From: Clostridia bacterium
Lineage (GTDB): Bacteria > Bacillota > Clostridia > Oscillospirales > Acutalibacteraceae
Assembly: GCA_017472225.1 (NCBI GenBank)
Contig: JAFUQS010000007.1
Span: 1 to 64,000 of the forward strand
Length of the DNA: 64,000 nt
Direction of reading: 5' to 3'
Shown piece by piece: positions 34,499-42,707 of the stretch (position 1 is its first letter; the number at the start of each line of letters is the position of its first letter). The notes below the pieces were generated by a model, which ran no database searches, was not told where the DNA came from, and saw only the letters and a program-made list of their open reading frames with translations. The translations under genes were made by a program, and so were the position numbers.

Positions 34499-35269
34499 TT
34501 GTCAGCTATGGATTTTTCTAATGGTTCATCTTTATCAAAGTCCGGCCAATCTTCGGAAACAACCGGTGGAAAATCTCAGCATTTGTCACAGAATTCTCAA
34601 TCAGGCTCAAAAAATCGTGCTGGATATATGAATCAGGCTGATCCACACGATTTGCAAGAGGAGTCTGTTGTTAAGAGTGCACAGGGCATTCACACCAATT
34701 CTAATCATTCAGCTCCGTCAGGGTCAGGTGGACTCCGTGCCGGTCAGGTGCCTGCTTCAGGTCGGAATTCAGGTGGCAGATATAATATCAACTCAGAGCA
34801 ATCAGCACAAAAAGTTCAGAAGAATGCCGCAAGGCAATATTCTCAAGGGTCAACTGCTTCCGGCATAAGAACAAATACAAATCAGGGTAACCGTACTGAA
34901 AGCAAAGGTTCATTTTTCGGTAGACAGAGTAGTGCCAATAAAAGGGGTATTCCTTGTGTAACGGTTGTTAATGGTGCATGCCGTGGTCGCAGTATGCGGT
35001 TTCATAAGAAGCAAGCTATAAAAATCGGTAAGCAATATCGGGAAAACGATTTTGTTATTGATCAGGACACCTCCATCAGCAGAGTACATTGTTCTGTCTG
35101 GTATGATAAAAAGCGTCGTTGTTTCTTTTTGAAAGACGAAAATTCCACAAACGGAACTTTTCTTGAGAACGGAGCAAGACTTGATCCGTCTAGGGAATAT
35201 ATGTTATATCCCGGTGACAAGTTTTATTTGTCGCAATTCAGCAATATGATTCAGGTTACAATAGAGTGA
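34499..35269 (+). CDS. FHA C-terminal part of the frameshifted kinase-FHA protein
   Basis: 256 residues from TTG 34499, but no ribosome site is present there or at ATG 34508. The frame is open upstream to the break near 34382, so it most likely belongs to the kinase gene (whole product about 569 residues). It has a Ser/Gln/Gly-rich disordered linker (about 1-150) and an FHA domain (about 158-256) with IKIGKQYRENDFVID, SISRVHCSVWYDK and NSTNGTFLENG. A kinase with a tethered FHA could dock on its own phosphorylated substrates. Confidence 0.75.
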   Translation: MSAMDFSNGSSLSKSGQSSETTGGKSQHLSQNSQSGSKNRAGYMNQADPHDLQEESVVKSAQGIHTNSNHSAPSGSGGLRAGQVPASGRNSGGRYNINSEQSAQKVQKNAARQYSQGSTASGIRTNTNQGNRTESKGSFFGRQSSANKRGIPCVTVVNGACRGRSMRFHKKQAIKIGKQYRENDFVIDQDTSISRVHCSVWYDKKRRCFFLKDENSTNGTFLENGARLDPSREYMLYPGDKFYLSQFSNMIQVTIE

Positions 35270-35276
35270 GGTTAAT

Positions 35277-36218
35277 ATGTTTAATTTCGGTAAAAAGAAG
35301 AGAAAAGAAAAAAACAATATCGGTCAACCGTTAGGTGAAGAAAGTAAGCAGGGCATAAATTTAGAGGAGGCCGTAAATTCTATTCCGCTTACTCTTGCTT
35401 CTGACGATGATGATTCAATTGAAAGCACAATCGCTATCAGATCAGGAGCTGAGTTTCTGCAAGTCGGTTCAGCAACTTGTGTTGGTTCCAGGGAGTATCA
35501 ACAGGATTCTTTGAAGGTGACTAAGGACTTTATTGAGCATATCGGAAAGGAAAATCTGGCAATTGCAATTTTGTGTGATGGTATGGGCGGATTAAAAGGT
35601 GGAGATCTTGCAAGTAATCTTTGCACAAGTACAATTTTTAACGATTTTTATTCCCGTGAGGAGATAACAAATTACAACAAATATCTTATAAGACAGATAT
35701 ATAAAGTTGATGATATGGTTTGTTCTCTTGTTGATGAAAACAACAACAGAATGAGATGTGGAAGCACACTGACAGCTGTAATCGTTGATGAAGACGAAAT
35801 GTATTGGGCATCGGTAGGAGACAGTAGAATTTATCTCATAAGAAACGGCGAAGCTCTTCAGCTTACGCAGGATCATAACTATCTCATGAAGCTTATGCAG
35901 GATGTTAAGGATGGTAGAATTACTGAAGCCGAAGCCTTGTCACACCCTGATAAAGGCGCCCTTATCAGTTTTATCGGTATGGGCGGTGTCAAGCATATCT
36001 GCAGTAATTCAAGACCCATAAAGCTATGCAAAGGTGACTATATAGTATTGTGTAGTGATGGACTATATAGATGTTTAAGCGATAATGCTATGGTTCAGAT
36101 TTTGAATGAATCAAGCGATGATATGATCGTTGCAGCAAACAGACTCGTTTATAGCGCACTTTCAACGAATATGAAGAGTCACGATAATACGTCAGTAATA
36201 GTTATAAAATATATTTAA
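35277..36218 (+). CDS. PP2C-type phosphatase with an N-terminal extension (island copy 3)
   Basis: 313 residues. The first 65 are a basic then acidic tail (FNFGKKKRKEKN ... SDDDDSIESTIAI) absent from the other three copies; it includes STIAI, a possible phospho-Thr site. PP2C core: YQQDS, LCDGMGGLKGG at about 100-110, ASVGDSRIYLI at about 181, VLCSDGLYRCL at about 257, DNTSVIVI at the end. The ribosome site GTGAGG overlaps the stop codon of the kinase-FHA gene, indicating coupling. Confidence 0.9.
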   Translation: MFNFGKKKRKEKNNIGQPLGEESKQGINLEEAVNSIPLTLASDDDDSIESTIAIRSGAEFLQVGSATCVGSREYQQDSLKVTKDFIEHIGKENLAIAILCDGMGGLKGGDLASNLCTSTIFNDFYSREEITNYNKYLIRQIYKVDDMVCSLVDENNNRMRCGSTLTAVIVDEDEMYWASVGDSRIYLIRNGEALQLTQDHNYLMKLMQDVKDGRITEAEALSHPDKGALISFIGMGGVKHICSNSRPIKLCKGDYIVLCSDGLYRCLSDNAMVQILNESSDDMIVAANRLVYSALSTNMKSHDNTSVIVIKYI

Positions 36219-36256
36219 CTATTCGAATAAAAAATTATTTAAAAGGAGATTGTTTT

Positions 36257-36913
36257 ATGGAAATGATCAAATGCAACAACGGACACTATTATGATGTAGA
36301 AAGGTATGGAGACATTTGTCCTCATTGTAATGCGGGCTCAGGTTCAGGCGAAACCTATGACATGACTATGCCGATTTCCTCCTTTACATCAGACGGAATG
36401 ACAATGCCGGCAAATTCTTATAGCGGTGACACTGACATCCCGACATTCACACTTCCTTCAATGAGCGAACTTGATGTAACCTCACCGCCGGAATTCACAA
36501 CTGACGATGAAGAAACAAAGACGGTAGGTTTCTTTAAGCAAGCAATAGGAAGTGAACCTGTTGTAGGTTGGCTTGTATGTGTTGAAGGTAATCATCTCGG
36601 TGAGGACTTCAAGCTTAAAGCTGGTAAGAATTTCATTGGCAGAACAGGTGGTATGGATATTTGTCTCAGCGGAGATCAGTCTGTTTCAAGAGAACAGCAC
36701 TGCGCAGTTCTTTACGATCCTCGTAATAATTTCTTCCTTGTACAGCCCGGTTCATCAAGAGAACTTTCTTATCTTAATGATTCTGTTATTCTTAATCCCG
36801 TTGAATTGAAGCCTTACGATGCTATCAGTGTAGGTGAATCAAAGCTCTTGTTTGTTCCTTTCTGCAATGATAAGTTCATTTGGAAGTCAGAAAAAGAAAA
36901 CGCTCAGGCTTAA
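36257..36913 (+). CDS. zinc-ribbon plus FHA adaptor protein (paralogue of 31283)
   Basis: 218 residues. The N-terminal knuckle is C-x3-HYYDVERYGDICPHC (about 5-23). The linker (about 30-100) is Thr/Ser-rich with DMTMPISSF, DGMTMPANS and EETKTVGFFKQ. The FHA domain (about 108-215) shows NFIGRTGGMDICL and SVSREQHCAVLYD; the NGT loop is replaced by SYLND. It shares PVVGWLVC and the overall plan with the 31283 protein, so the two are paralogues. It probably acts as a soluble phospho-switch like GarA, whose N-terminal phospho-Thr is bound by its own FHA; that comparison is inference. Confidence 0.8.
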   Translation: MEMIKCNNGHYYDVERYGDICPHCNAGSGSGETYDMTMPISSFTSDGMTMPANSYSGDTDIPTFTLPSMSELDVTSPPEFTTDDEETKTVGFFKQAIGSEPVVGWLVCVEGNHLGEDFKLKAGKNFIGRTGGMDICLSGDQSVSREQHCAVLYDPRNNFFLVQPGSSRELSYLNDSVILNPVELKPYDAISVGESKLLFVPFCNDKFIWKSEKENAQA

Positions 36914-36964
36914 TTTTCTGAATTGTATAAATATTTTTGTTATAACAGAAAGGTATGATAAATA

Positions 36965-37339
36965 ATGGAAGCTATAAAAGTTAGAGATATTTCAAAAGTA
37001 ATATTTTTAAACATTTTTACCCTTGGTTTTTACAACGTTTTCTTCCTTAACGAAGTTGGTAATGATGCAAACCAGGTTTGCTATGGTGATGGTAAGCAAA
37101 CACAAAGCTATCTTTTTGCATGGCTTTTGAATTTTATTTCATTTGGTTTTTATACAAAATATTGGTACTTCACTTTAGGAAAGAGACTTAATCGTAATTC
37201 AGAGAGATACGGATTTAAAATGATTGAAAACGGTTTTGATCTCTTCATCTGGAGTCTTGTACCGTTAGTAGGCAAGCATATCGTGGCAACCATTCTTGTT
37301 GAGAACATGAATAGATTTGCTGAGAGTTTCAACAGTTAA
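36965..37339 (+). CDS. small membrane protein, DUF4234-like
   Basis: 124 residues with three or four hydrophobic segments (about 10-28, 46-66, 92-112) and the aromatic pattern LNIFTLGFYNVFFLNEVGND, resembling DUF4234 membrane proteins. It looks like the same domain as the N-terminus of the next gene (LNALTLGIYGLVVKSQMSNE), without the FHA part. The two are probably an old tandem duplication and may form a membrane complex. Confidence 0.65.
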   Translation: MEAIKVRDISKVIFLNIFTLGFYNVFFLNEVGNDANQVCYGDGKQTQSYLFAWLLNFISFGFYTKYWYFTLGKRLNRNSERYGFKMIENGFDLFIWSLVPLVGKHIVATILVENMNRFAESFNS

Positions 37340-37361
37340 TAAATGAAAGGAAGAAAAAACA

Positions 37362-38549
37362 ATGACAAAAAACAGAAGTTTTACAACTTATATTTTTCTT
37401 AATGCGTTGACTCTTGGCATTTACGGACTTGTAGTTAAGAGCCAAATGTCAAATGAAATCAATACATACTGTAATGGTGACGGTGCTCAGCCCAGATTCG
37501 GATTCATCGGTGCATGGTTATTGGATAGAGTAGCCGGTGGTGTATATCTTCCCTCATGGTGGTATGCCCAGACAAAGAGACTTTATGCTAACGGTGTAAG
37601 ATACGATATGACTATCAGAGAAACGCCCTTACAGCAATATGCATGGATGCTTTTTGTTTCAAGTTTTTCTAAGGTTCTTGCTGTTCCTTTCATGCTTATT
37701 GTTGCCGGTGTTTCAGTTACACTCATGGGCGGCGTGATAGGTGGTGTTGCTGTTGGTGCAATGGATATTTTTGAGGATATCTTTGATTATATTCCTGTCA
37801 TGAGCTATTTTGACGCTATGGGAAGCCTTGCATTCTTCCTTGTACCCTTGGTTGTGTACTTTATCAATTTCGTGATTGTTCTTTTTGCCTCCTTTGATAT
37901 GTACTATATCATTAAGGATGTTAACAGATATGCAGACGCAGCTATGTCAGTTTCTCCTGCTGATTATGACCCCATGGTGATTCCTGAGGTTGATAACAGC
38001 GACAATATCTTTAGCAGAGCAGTTGAAATTGCTGACACAATCAGTGTTGATACATTATTTGCAAAGGGTGAAGCAAGTGATGGTGGCAATGCTTTGATGA
38101 CAAAGCACCTTGAAGCTGATATTCGTCGCTTGCAGGGACAGATAACAAATCTTCAGTCGCAGCTTAATTCTTTGAACTCCGCCGGTGGTGGTTCTTATAA
38201 GAAAGGAGTAGTTAATACGCCCCCGGTTAATGAAAGCTTTGCTAATGTTGTTTGCAGAACAGGTGCCAATAAGGGAACCATCCTTAAGGTATCGTCCGAA
38301 AAAGAACTCATAATCGGTAAAGATCCCGCAACTTGTCAGTGCATTATCCCTGCTAGTTATAAGTCGGTCAGCAGAAAGCATTGTGGTCTCAGATATGACA
38401 AAAAGAATGACAGATATTTCATTACAGACTATTCTACCAACGGAACTTTCGCTAACGGCAAGAAACTTCCTCAAAATTCAACAGTTGCAATTAAGAAGGG
38501 TGTTATTATTAAACTCGGCGATACAGATAATGAGTTCATGCTACAATAA
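37362..38549 (+). CDS. multi-pass membrane protein (DUF4234-like) with C-terminal FHA
   Basis: 395 residues. Residues 1-195 are DUF4234-like with about four TM helices; around 250-275 there is a short coiled coil (IRRLQGQITNLQSQLNSLNS); the FHA domain (about 290-395) has LIIGKDPATCQCII, SVSRKHCGLRYDK and YSTNGTFANGKKL, all well kept. The FHA side faces the cytoplasm. Its place beside the single-domain paralogue (36965) and the next TM-FHA gene suggests a membrane scaffold gathered by phospho-Thr contacts. Confidence 0.8.
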   Translation: MTKNRSFTTYIFLNALTLGIYGLVVKSQMSNEINTYCNGDGAQPRFGFIGAWLLDRVAGGVYLPSWWYAQTKRLYANGVRYDMTIRETPLQQYAWMLFVSSFSKVLAVPFMLIVAGVSVTLMGGVIGGVAVGAMDIFEDIFDYIPVMSYFDAMGSLAFFLVPLVVYFINFVIVLFASFDMYYIIKDVNRYADAAMSVSPADYDPMVIPEVDNSDNIFSRAVEIADTISVDTLFAKGEASDGGNALMTKHLEADIRRLQGQITNLQSQLNSLNSAGGGSYKKGVVNTPPVNESFANVVCRTGANKGTILKVSSEKELIIGKDPATCQCIIPASYKSVSRKHCGLRYDKKNDRYFITDYSTNGTFANGKKLPQNSTVAIKKGVIIKLGDTDNEFMLQ

Positions 38550-38583
38550 TTCCGGCCGATAAGTTTACAAAGGAGATGTAACG

Positions 38584-39792
38584 ATGCAAAAAAACAGTGC
38601 GATACGATGGATAAGTGCTGTAATGTCAATTATTGCAGCTATTTGCACAATCGCAATTATAGGATATTATAATTTCAGCAACACAAGTTCTGTTGCACAG
38701 CAACCGGGTACAACAGTTGTTGAGTCAACAAATTCAGAAACCACAATAGCAGAAACGACCTCTGCTAATACCACATCTGCAGAAACTACAGCCGCAGAGA
38801 CCACTGTTGCAGAAACTACAGCTGCAGAGACCACTGTTGCAGAAACCACTGCCGCAGAAACTACAGCTACAGAAGCCACTGCCGCAGAAACTACTTCGGC
38901 TGAAACCACTGTTGCAGAAGCAATTGACACTGAGCCGGCCAAGGCAGATGATGGTAAGATATCATTCAATATTTCTGAAATGTTCTCATTGTCTAAGAAC
39001 AAGACTCTTAATGGGAATGCATTGACAGCTGAAACAAAGACCGGTAAAGCAACATTTATGATTGTTTTGCACATCATTCTTGCAATAATTCTTCTTGCTG
39101 CCGGAATCATGCTTATGGTTATGAGCAGTAAGGTAGGTAAGATTATAAATCTTGTGGCAAATGCTATAGGTATTGTGGCAGTAATTGTGGTTGCTATAAT
39201 CGCAAGTGGTTTCAGCGTTGAAGTTGCAGCCGGAGGTCAAATAGCTGCGGGTGTTTACGAATTGTCATTAGGTTGGCAATTCTGGGTTGAAGCAGGTATT
39301 CTTCTTGTGTCAACGGTACTTTCAGTGGTTGTTCTTTGTGTACGTGATGAATATGATGATTTTGCAATAGAAGGCTATGACGAACAGCTTGGTGATCAGA
39401 CATCTTATATGCCTCAGATTAACCCTACTACGGTTCTTGAACCTAATGCTGATGCAAAGCAATCCGCTTATGTTTTTTCAGGTAGTGTGACATGCTTATC
39501 CGGTGAATATGCTAACGCTACATTTGATATTGAACCGGGTCAGGCACTTAACTTTGGTAAAGATCCTTCTTTCTCAAATATCATTTTCTCTGCAACAAGC
39601 AAGTATGTCAGTCGTCGCCATTGCACAATTACATTTGATTCACAAAGAGAAAAGTATGTTATTGTTGACTATTCCTCAAACGGAACCTTCATTGAAGGAG
39701 GCGTAAAGCTTCCTAAAAATGAAAAGGTTTATGTTCAAAGAGGTGCTCAGGTATTTTTAGGTAACAAGAGCGTTTGTTTCATCCTTAACTGA
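38584..39792 (+). CDS. TM-FHA protein with an extracellular TTAAE repeat
   Basis: 402 residues. TM1 at about 10-30; an exposed loop with some 14 copies of ETTxAETTxA (about 50-118), probably extracellular; then TM helices at about 157-179, 183-208 and 230-252; a cytoplasmic linker with NPTTVLEPN (about 280), again a TTVL motif; and an FHA domain (about 300-402) with LNFGKDPSFSNIIF, YVSRRHCTITFD and YSSNGTFIEGG. The repeat resembles a short stalk that varies in length. Last gene before a terminator-like hairpin. Confidence 0.8.
   Translation: MQKNSAIRWISAVMSIIAAICTIAIIGYYNFSNTSSVAQQPGTTVVESTNSETTIAETTSANTTSAETTAAETTVAETTAAETTVAETTAAETTATEATAAETTSAETTVAEAIDTEPAKADDGKISFNISEMFSLSKNKTLNGNALTAETKTGKATFMIVLHIILAIILLAAGIMLMVMSSKVGKIINLVANAIGIVAVIVVAIIASGFSVEVAAGGQIAAGVYELSLGWQFWVEAGILLVSTVLSVVVLCVRDEYDDFAIEGYDEQLGDQTSYMPQINPTTVLEPNADAKQSAYVFSGSVTCLSGEYANATFDIEPGQALNFGKDPSFSNIIFSATSKYVSRRHCTITFDSQREKYVIVDYSSNGTFIEGGVKLPKNEKVYVQRGAQVFLGNKSVCFILN
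38740..38927 (+). repeat. tandem coding repeat (about 30-bp unit)
   Basis: Units like GCAGAAACTACAGCTGCAGA followed by GACCACTGTT repeat with few changes, encoding AETTAAETTV. Long identical blocks suggest recent slippage and strain-to-strain variation. Confidence 0.75.
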
Positions 39793-39844
39793 TAGAGCTT
39801 GTTAAGGTTATAATTAAGAAAAGGTGGCTTAACCTTTTTTGCGG

Positions 39845-39880
39845 AGCGGCCGGGAGGATTTGGAATCCCGGTCGCTTTTA
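39845..39880 (+). terminator. GC-rich hairpin before the third kinase gene
   Basis: AGCGGCCGGGA (39845-39855) pairs with TCCCGGTCGCT (39866-39876), followed by only TTTA. It may be a weak terminator or attenuator between the second and third island blocks. Confidence 0.55.
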
Positions 39881-39906
39881 TGAGAATAAAGAGAGAGGCT
39901 GAACAA

Positions 39907-41160
39907 ATGAATGTCGGAGATGTGTGGAGAGGATGGAAACTTTCCAAGAAAATAGGTGAAGGTGGTTCAGGCAAGGTTTATTATGCACAGAACATATACG
40001 ACAGAGATGAGTCATCTTGTGCTATTAAAATTGTCAGTATTCCAAAAAATCCGGATGATATTAAGTCTATGCTTGCAGAGGGACGAACGATTCAAAGTAT
40101 ACGTAATTACTATAAGTCAAGTGTAGATTCACTTAAAAGAGAAATTAACACGATGAAGCAATTGAGTGATTGCAAAAACATCGTTAAAATATATGATTCT
40201 GAGGTGCTTAATCACGAAGATGGAATAGGGTGGGATGTTATCATAAGAATGGAGTATCTTACGCCGCTCGTGGATTACATCAATATCGATAGAAAACGAT
40301 TTAATGTCGAGACAAAGTTACGATTGGCAGTTGATATATGCACTGCTCTTGAAGAGTGTCATAAGAGATCTATTATTCACAGAGATATAAAACCTGCAAA
40401 TATTTTTGTTGATCGTAACAATAACTTCAAATTAGGTGATTTCGGCATCGCACGAAATATCGAAAAAACAATGAACAATATGACACGTATCGGAACAATA
40501 AATTATATTGCTCCGGAAGTGTATAACGGAAAAGCGTACGGAAAAGACGTTGATATTTATTCACTGGGAATAGTTCTTTATAAATATTTTAACCGTAACA
40601 GGCTCCCTTTAGTTGATCTGAACCGTGAAATAAGTCTTGAAGATGAAGCAAAAGCGGTTAATAAAAGACTAAATGGCGTTGCTTTTTCTTCGCCCTGTCA
40701 AGCTGATAATGCTGTTGCCGGGATTATCATGAAAGCTGTTTCTTACGACAGAAGCAAGAGATATGATTCTGCAACTCGAATGAAGAATGATATTTTGTTT
40801 TTGCTTAATAGTTATGAAACTGAGAAAAAGGTTACGGAACCTGATTCTCCGGAAAAAGGTGATATCATAATTAATAAGGGCCCTCATAAAAAAACGGATA
40901 TGCCTCCTAACAGCAGCAAGGAGCCATTCAAAAAGAATGGTGGAATAACGCAACAACCTCCGGTACTTAATGGTACTCAAAAAAAGGATAATGCAGGGAT
41001 AATAATGATTGCTCTTTTTATTGTTTTACTTATAATAATTGCACTCGTTGTCACTGCGTATGTTTTCGATAATGTTTTAAATAGAAGTATAGAATATTAT
41101 TATTACGATGATCCGATATATTACATGAGCTTTCTCAAATCATTCATATCCATCGTATAG
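39907..41160 (+). CDS. membrane Ser/Thr protein kinase (third island kinase)
   Basis: 417 residues. Kinase domain about 8-285: IGEGGSGKVYYA, the Lys of CAIKIV, HRDIKPANIFVD (canonical), LGDFGIAR, GTINYIAPEV. A Pro/Lys-rich linker leads to a TM helix at about 362-386 and a short extracellular tail of about 30 residues rich in Tyr and Asp. It therefore has almost no sensor domain, unlike the first kinase. ATG 39907 with GAGAGG upstream is preferred to ATG 39880, which has no ribosome site. It is followed 11 nt later by a PP2C gene: a second kinase-phosphatase pair. Confidence 0.88.
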   Translation: MNVGDVWRGWKLSKKIGEGGSGKVYYAQNIYDRDESSCAIKIVSIPKNPDDIKSMLAEGRTIQSIRNYYKSSVDSLKREINTMKQLSDCKNIVKIYDSEVLNHEDGIGWDVIIRMEYLTPLVDYINIDRKRFNVETKLRLAVDICTALEECHKRSIIHRDIKPANIFVDRNNNFKLGDFGIARNIEKTMNNMTRIGTINYIAPEVYNGKAYGKDVDIYSLGIVLYKYFNRNRLPLVDLNREISLEDEAKAVNKRLNGVAFSSPCQADNAVAGIIMKAVSYDRSKRYDSATRMKNDILFLLNSYETEKKVTEPDSPEKGDIIINKGPHKKTDMPPNSSKEPFKKNGGITQQPPVLNGTQKKDNAGIIMIALFIVLLIIIALVVTAYVFDNVLNRSIEYYYYDDPIYYMSFLKSFISIV

Positions 41161-41171
41161 AGGTTAATAAA

Positions 41172-41927
41172 ATGAAAATTGAATGTGTTGTTCATACTGA
41201 CAAAGGAAAGGTTAGGTCAGAAAACGAAGACAATTTCTTTGTCAAAAATAAATATCTCAAAGGTGAATCTGATTTTAAAAATTCCTTTTATATAAAAACA
41301 CCATGTTGGTTGGCTGTTTTTGACGGTATGGGAGGTGAATCTGCAGGCAAAGAAGCTTCTTTTGTTTCTGCCAAGGCGCTCAATGATTTTACTAAGTTTT
41401 TTAAACGCAAAGATGTAGATGATTTTATTGACTATGCAAATTGCAGAGTTAAGGAATTTGAAGAAAAAAATAGATGTAAAAGTGGTTCAACCTGCGCATT
41501 GGCTTATATCGAAAAGACAGGTGATATTGTTTTTGCTAATGTTGGTGATAGCCGAATTTATGGATTTGACGGTATTTCGCTTACACAACTGAGCGTTGAC
41601 CATACTCAGGCTCAGTTGTTGCTTGATGCGGGCATTTTCACCGCCGAACAAGCGGCTGGTTCATCTCAGAAACATAGTCTTATTCAGTTCTTGGGGGTGA
41701 ATTCTGAGTATAAAATCAAAGCTCACAAGCTTAAGGTCAAGTGCAAAGATTTTAAATCTTTCCTTCTTTGTTCTGATGGTCTTACTGATATGCTTACGGA
41801 TGCAGAAATTGCGGATATTATGCGTGGAAAAGCTTTGAACGATGCAGCTGAAGAACTTATGAGATGTTCACTGAATAAAGGTGGCAGAGATAATATTACA
41901 ATAGTACTGTTTAAATCACTTGATTGA
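41172..41927 (+). CDS. PP2C-type Ser/Thr protein phosphatase (island copy 4)
   Basis: 251 residues. Motifs: VRSENEDNFF at about 14, VFDGMGGESAG at about 51-61, ANVGDSRIYGF at about 122, LLCSDGLTDML at about 198 and DNITIVLF at the end. GAGG upstream of ATG 41172. It pairs with the kinase just upstream. Confidence 0.9.
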   Translation: MKIECVVHTDKGKVRSENEDNFFVKNKYLKGESDFKNSFYIKTPCWLAVFDGMGGESAGKEASFVSAKALNDFTKFFKRKDVDDFIDYANCRVKEFEEKNRCKSGSTCALAYIEKTGDIVFANVGDSRIYGFDGISLTQLSVDHTQAQLLLDAGIFTAEQAAGSSQKHSLIQFLGVNSEYKIKAHKLKVKCKDFKSFLLCSDGLTDMLTDAEIADIMRGKALNDAAEELMRCSLNKGGRDNITIVLFKSLD

Positions 41928-42010
41928 ATCGGAACAAAAGTATAGATTTCAGTTCAGATGCACCTGAATATGCCTTTAAACTGAACTGATTGAAAGGAAA
42001 TGATGTCTTT

Positions 42011-42655
42011 GTGTTAATTGCAGGTTATGTTTTATTGGGGATAGGCATTGTGGTTGAGTTGTGCACGGTAACATATAGTTATTTTTCATATCTACGTAGC
42101 TGGGATTTTTATTGGATGTGTGTGAACACAGGTGAGGCAAGGGCCACAGTGCTTGTTATACTCATGGTTTTTTCTCTTGGCCTTGTTATCGTTGGAATTG
42201 TCGATGTATCTGCGTGTTATATTGTCGTAAACGATACTCGACACAAGGAAATCAATCCCTTGAATGTAACCATGCCGGTTGCCCAACAAGCGTCATACAC
42301 AAGTTTCCAAAAAAACGCATCTCATAATTACCCGTCTATGGGAAGGGGGACAATAGTTGGTCTTAGCGGATCTTTAACCGGACAATCAATTGTTCTTGGT
42401 GTCAATGAGAAAGTTGTGATAGGACGTGACCCACAAATATGTAATCTTATAGTTGAAGAAACGCAAGTTTGTGTCAGCAGAAAGCATTGCATAATACGGT
42501 TTAATTTTATTAAAGATCTATATGAAATTTACGATTGTTCCACGAATGGTACTTATTGTAACGGAAAAAGATTAAGTAATGGTTTTACCGATGGAATTCC
42601 TCGTGGATCAATAGTGTTCTTGGGTTCCCCTGATATTTTATTTAAGCTGAATTAA
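42011..42655 (+). CDS. two-TM membrane protein with C-terminal FHA
   Basis: 214 residues from GTG 42011 (AAAGGAA upstream, somewhat far). Two TM helices (about 1-22 and 44-68) with a short outside loop, then a linker and an FHA domain (about 110-214) with VVIGRDPQICNLIV, CVSRKHCIIRFN and CSTNGTYCNGKRL. It resembles the C-terminal parts of 37362 and 38584, a third membrane-FHA paralogue. Longer starts back to TTG 41990 are open, but ATGs in this stretch are out of frame. Confidence 0.72.
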   Translation: MLIAGYVLLGIGIVVELCTVTYSYFSYLRSWDFYWMCVNTGEARATVLVILMVFSLGLVIVGIVDVSACYIVVNDTRHKEINPLNVTMPVAQQASYTSFQKNASHNYPSMGRGTIVGLSGSLTGQSIVLGVNEKVVIGRDPQICNLIVEETQVCVSRKHCIIRFNFIKDLYEIYDCSTNGTYCNGKRLSNGFTDGIPRGSIVFLGSPDILFKLN

Positions 42656-42707
42656 TATTTAATTTGTAAAAAGGAGAAAGTGTGTATTTTGCATACTGTA
42701 TAAGAAA

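Noticed and set aside
38667..39110. A long antisense ORF opposite the TTAAE repeat
   Set aside because: Its Val/Ala/Ser composition is just the complement of the repeat; it has no ribosome site or family match.
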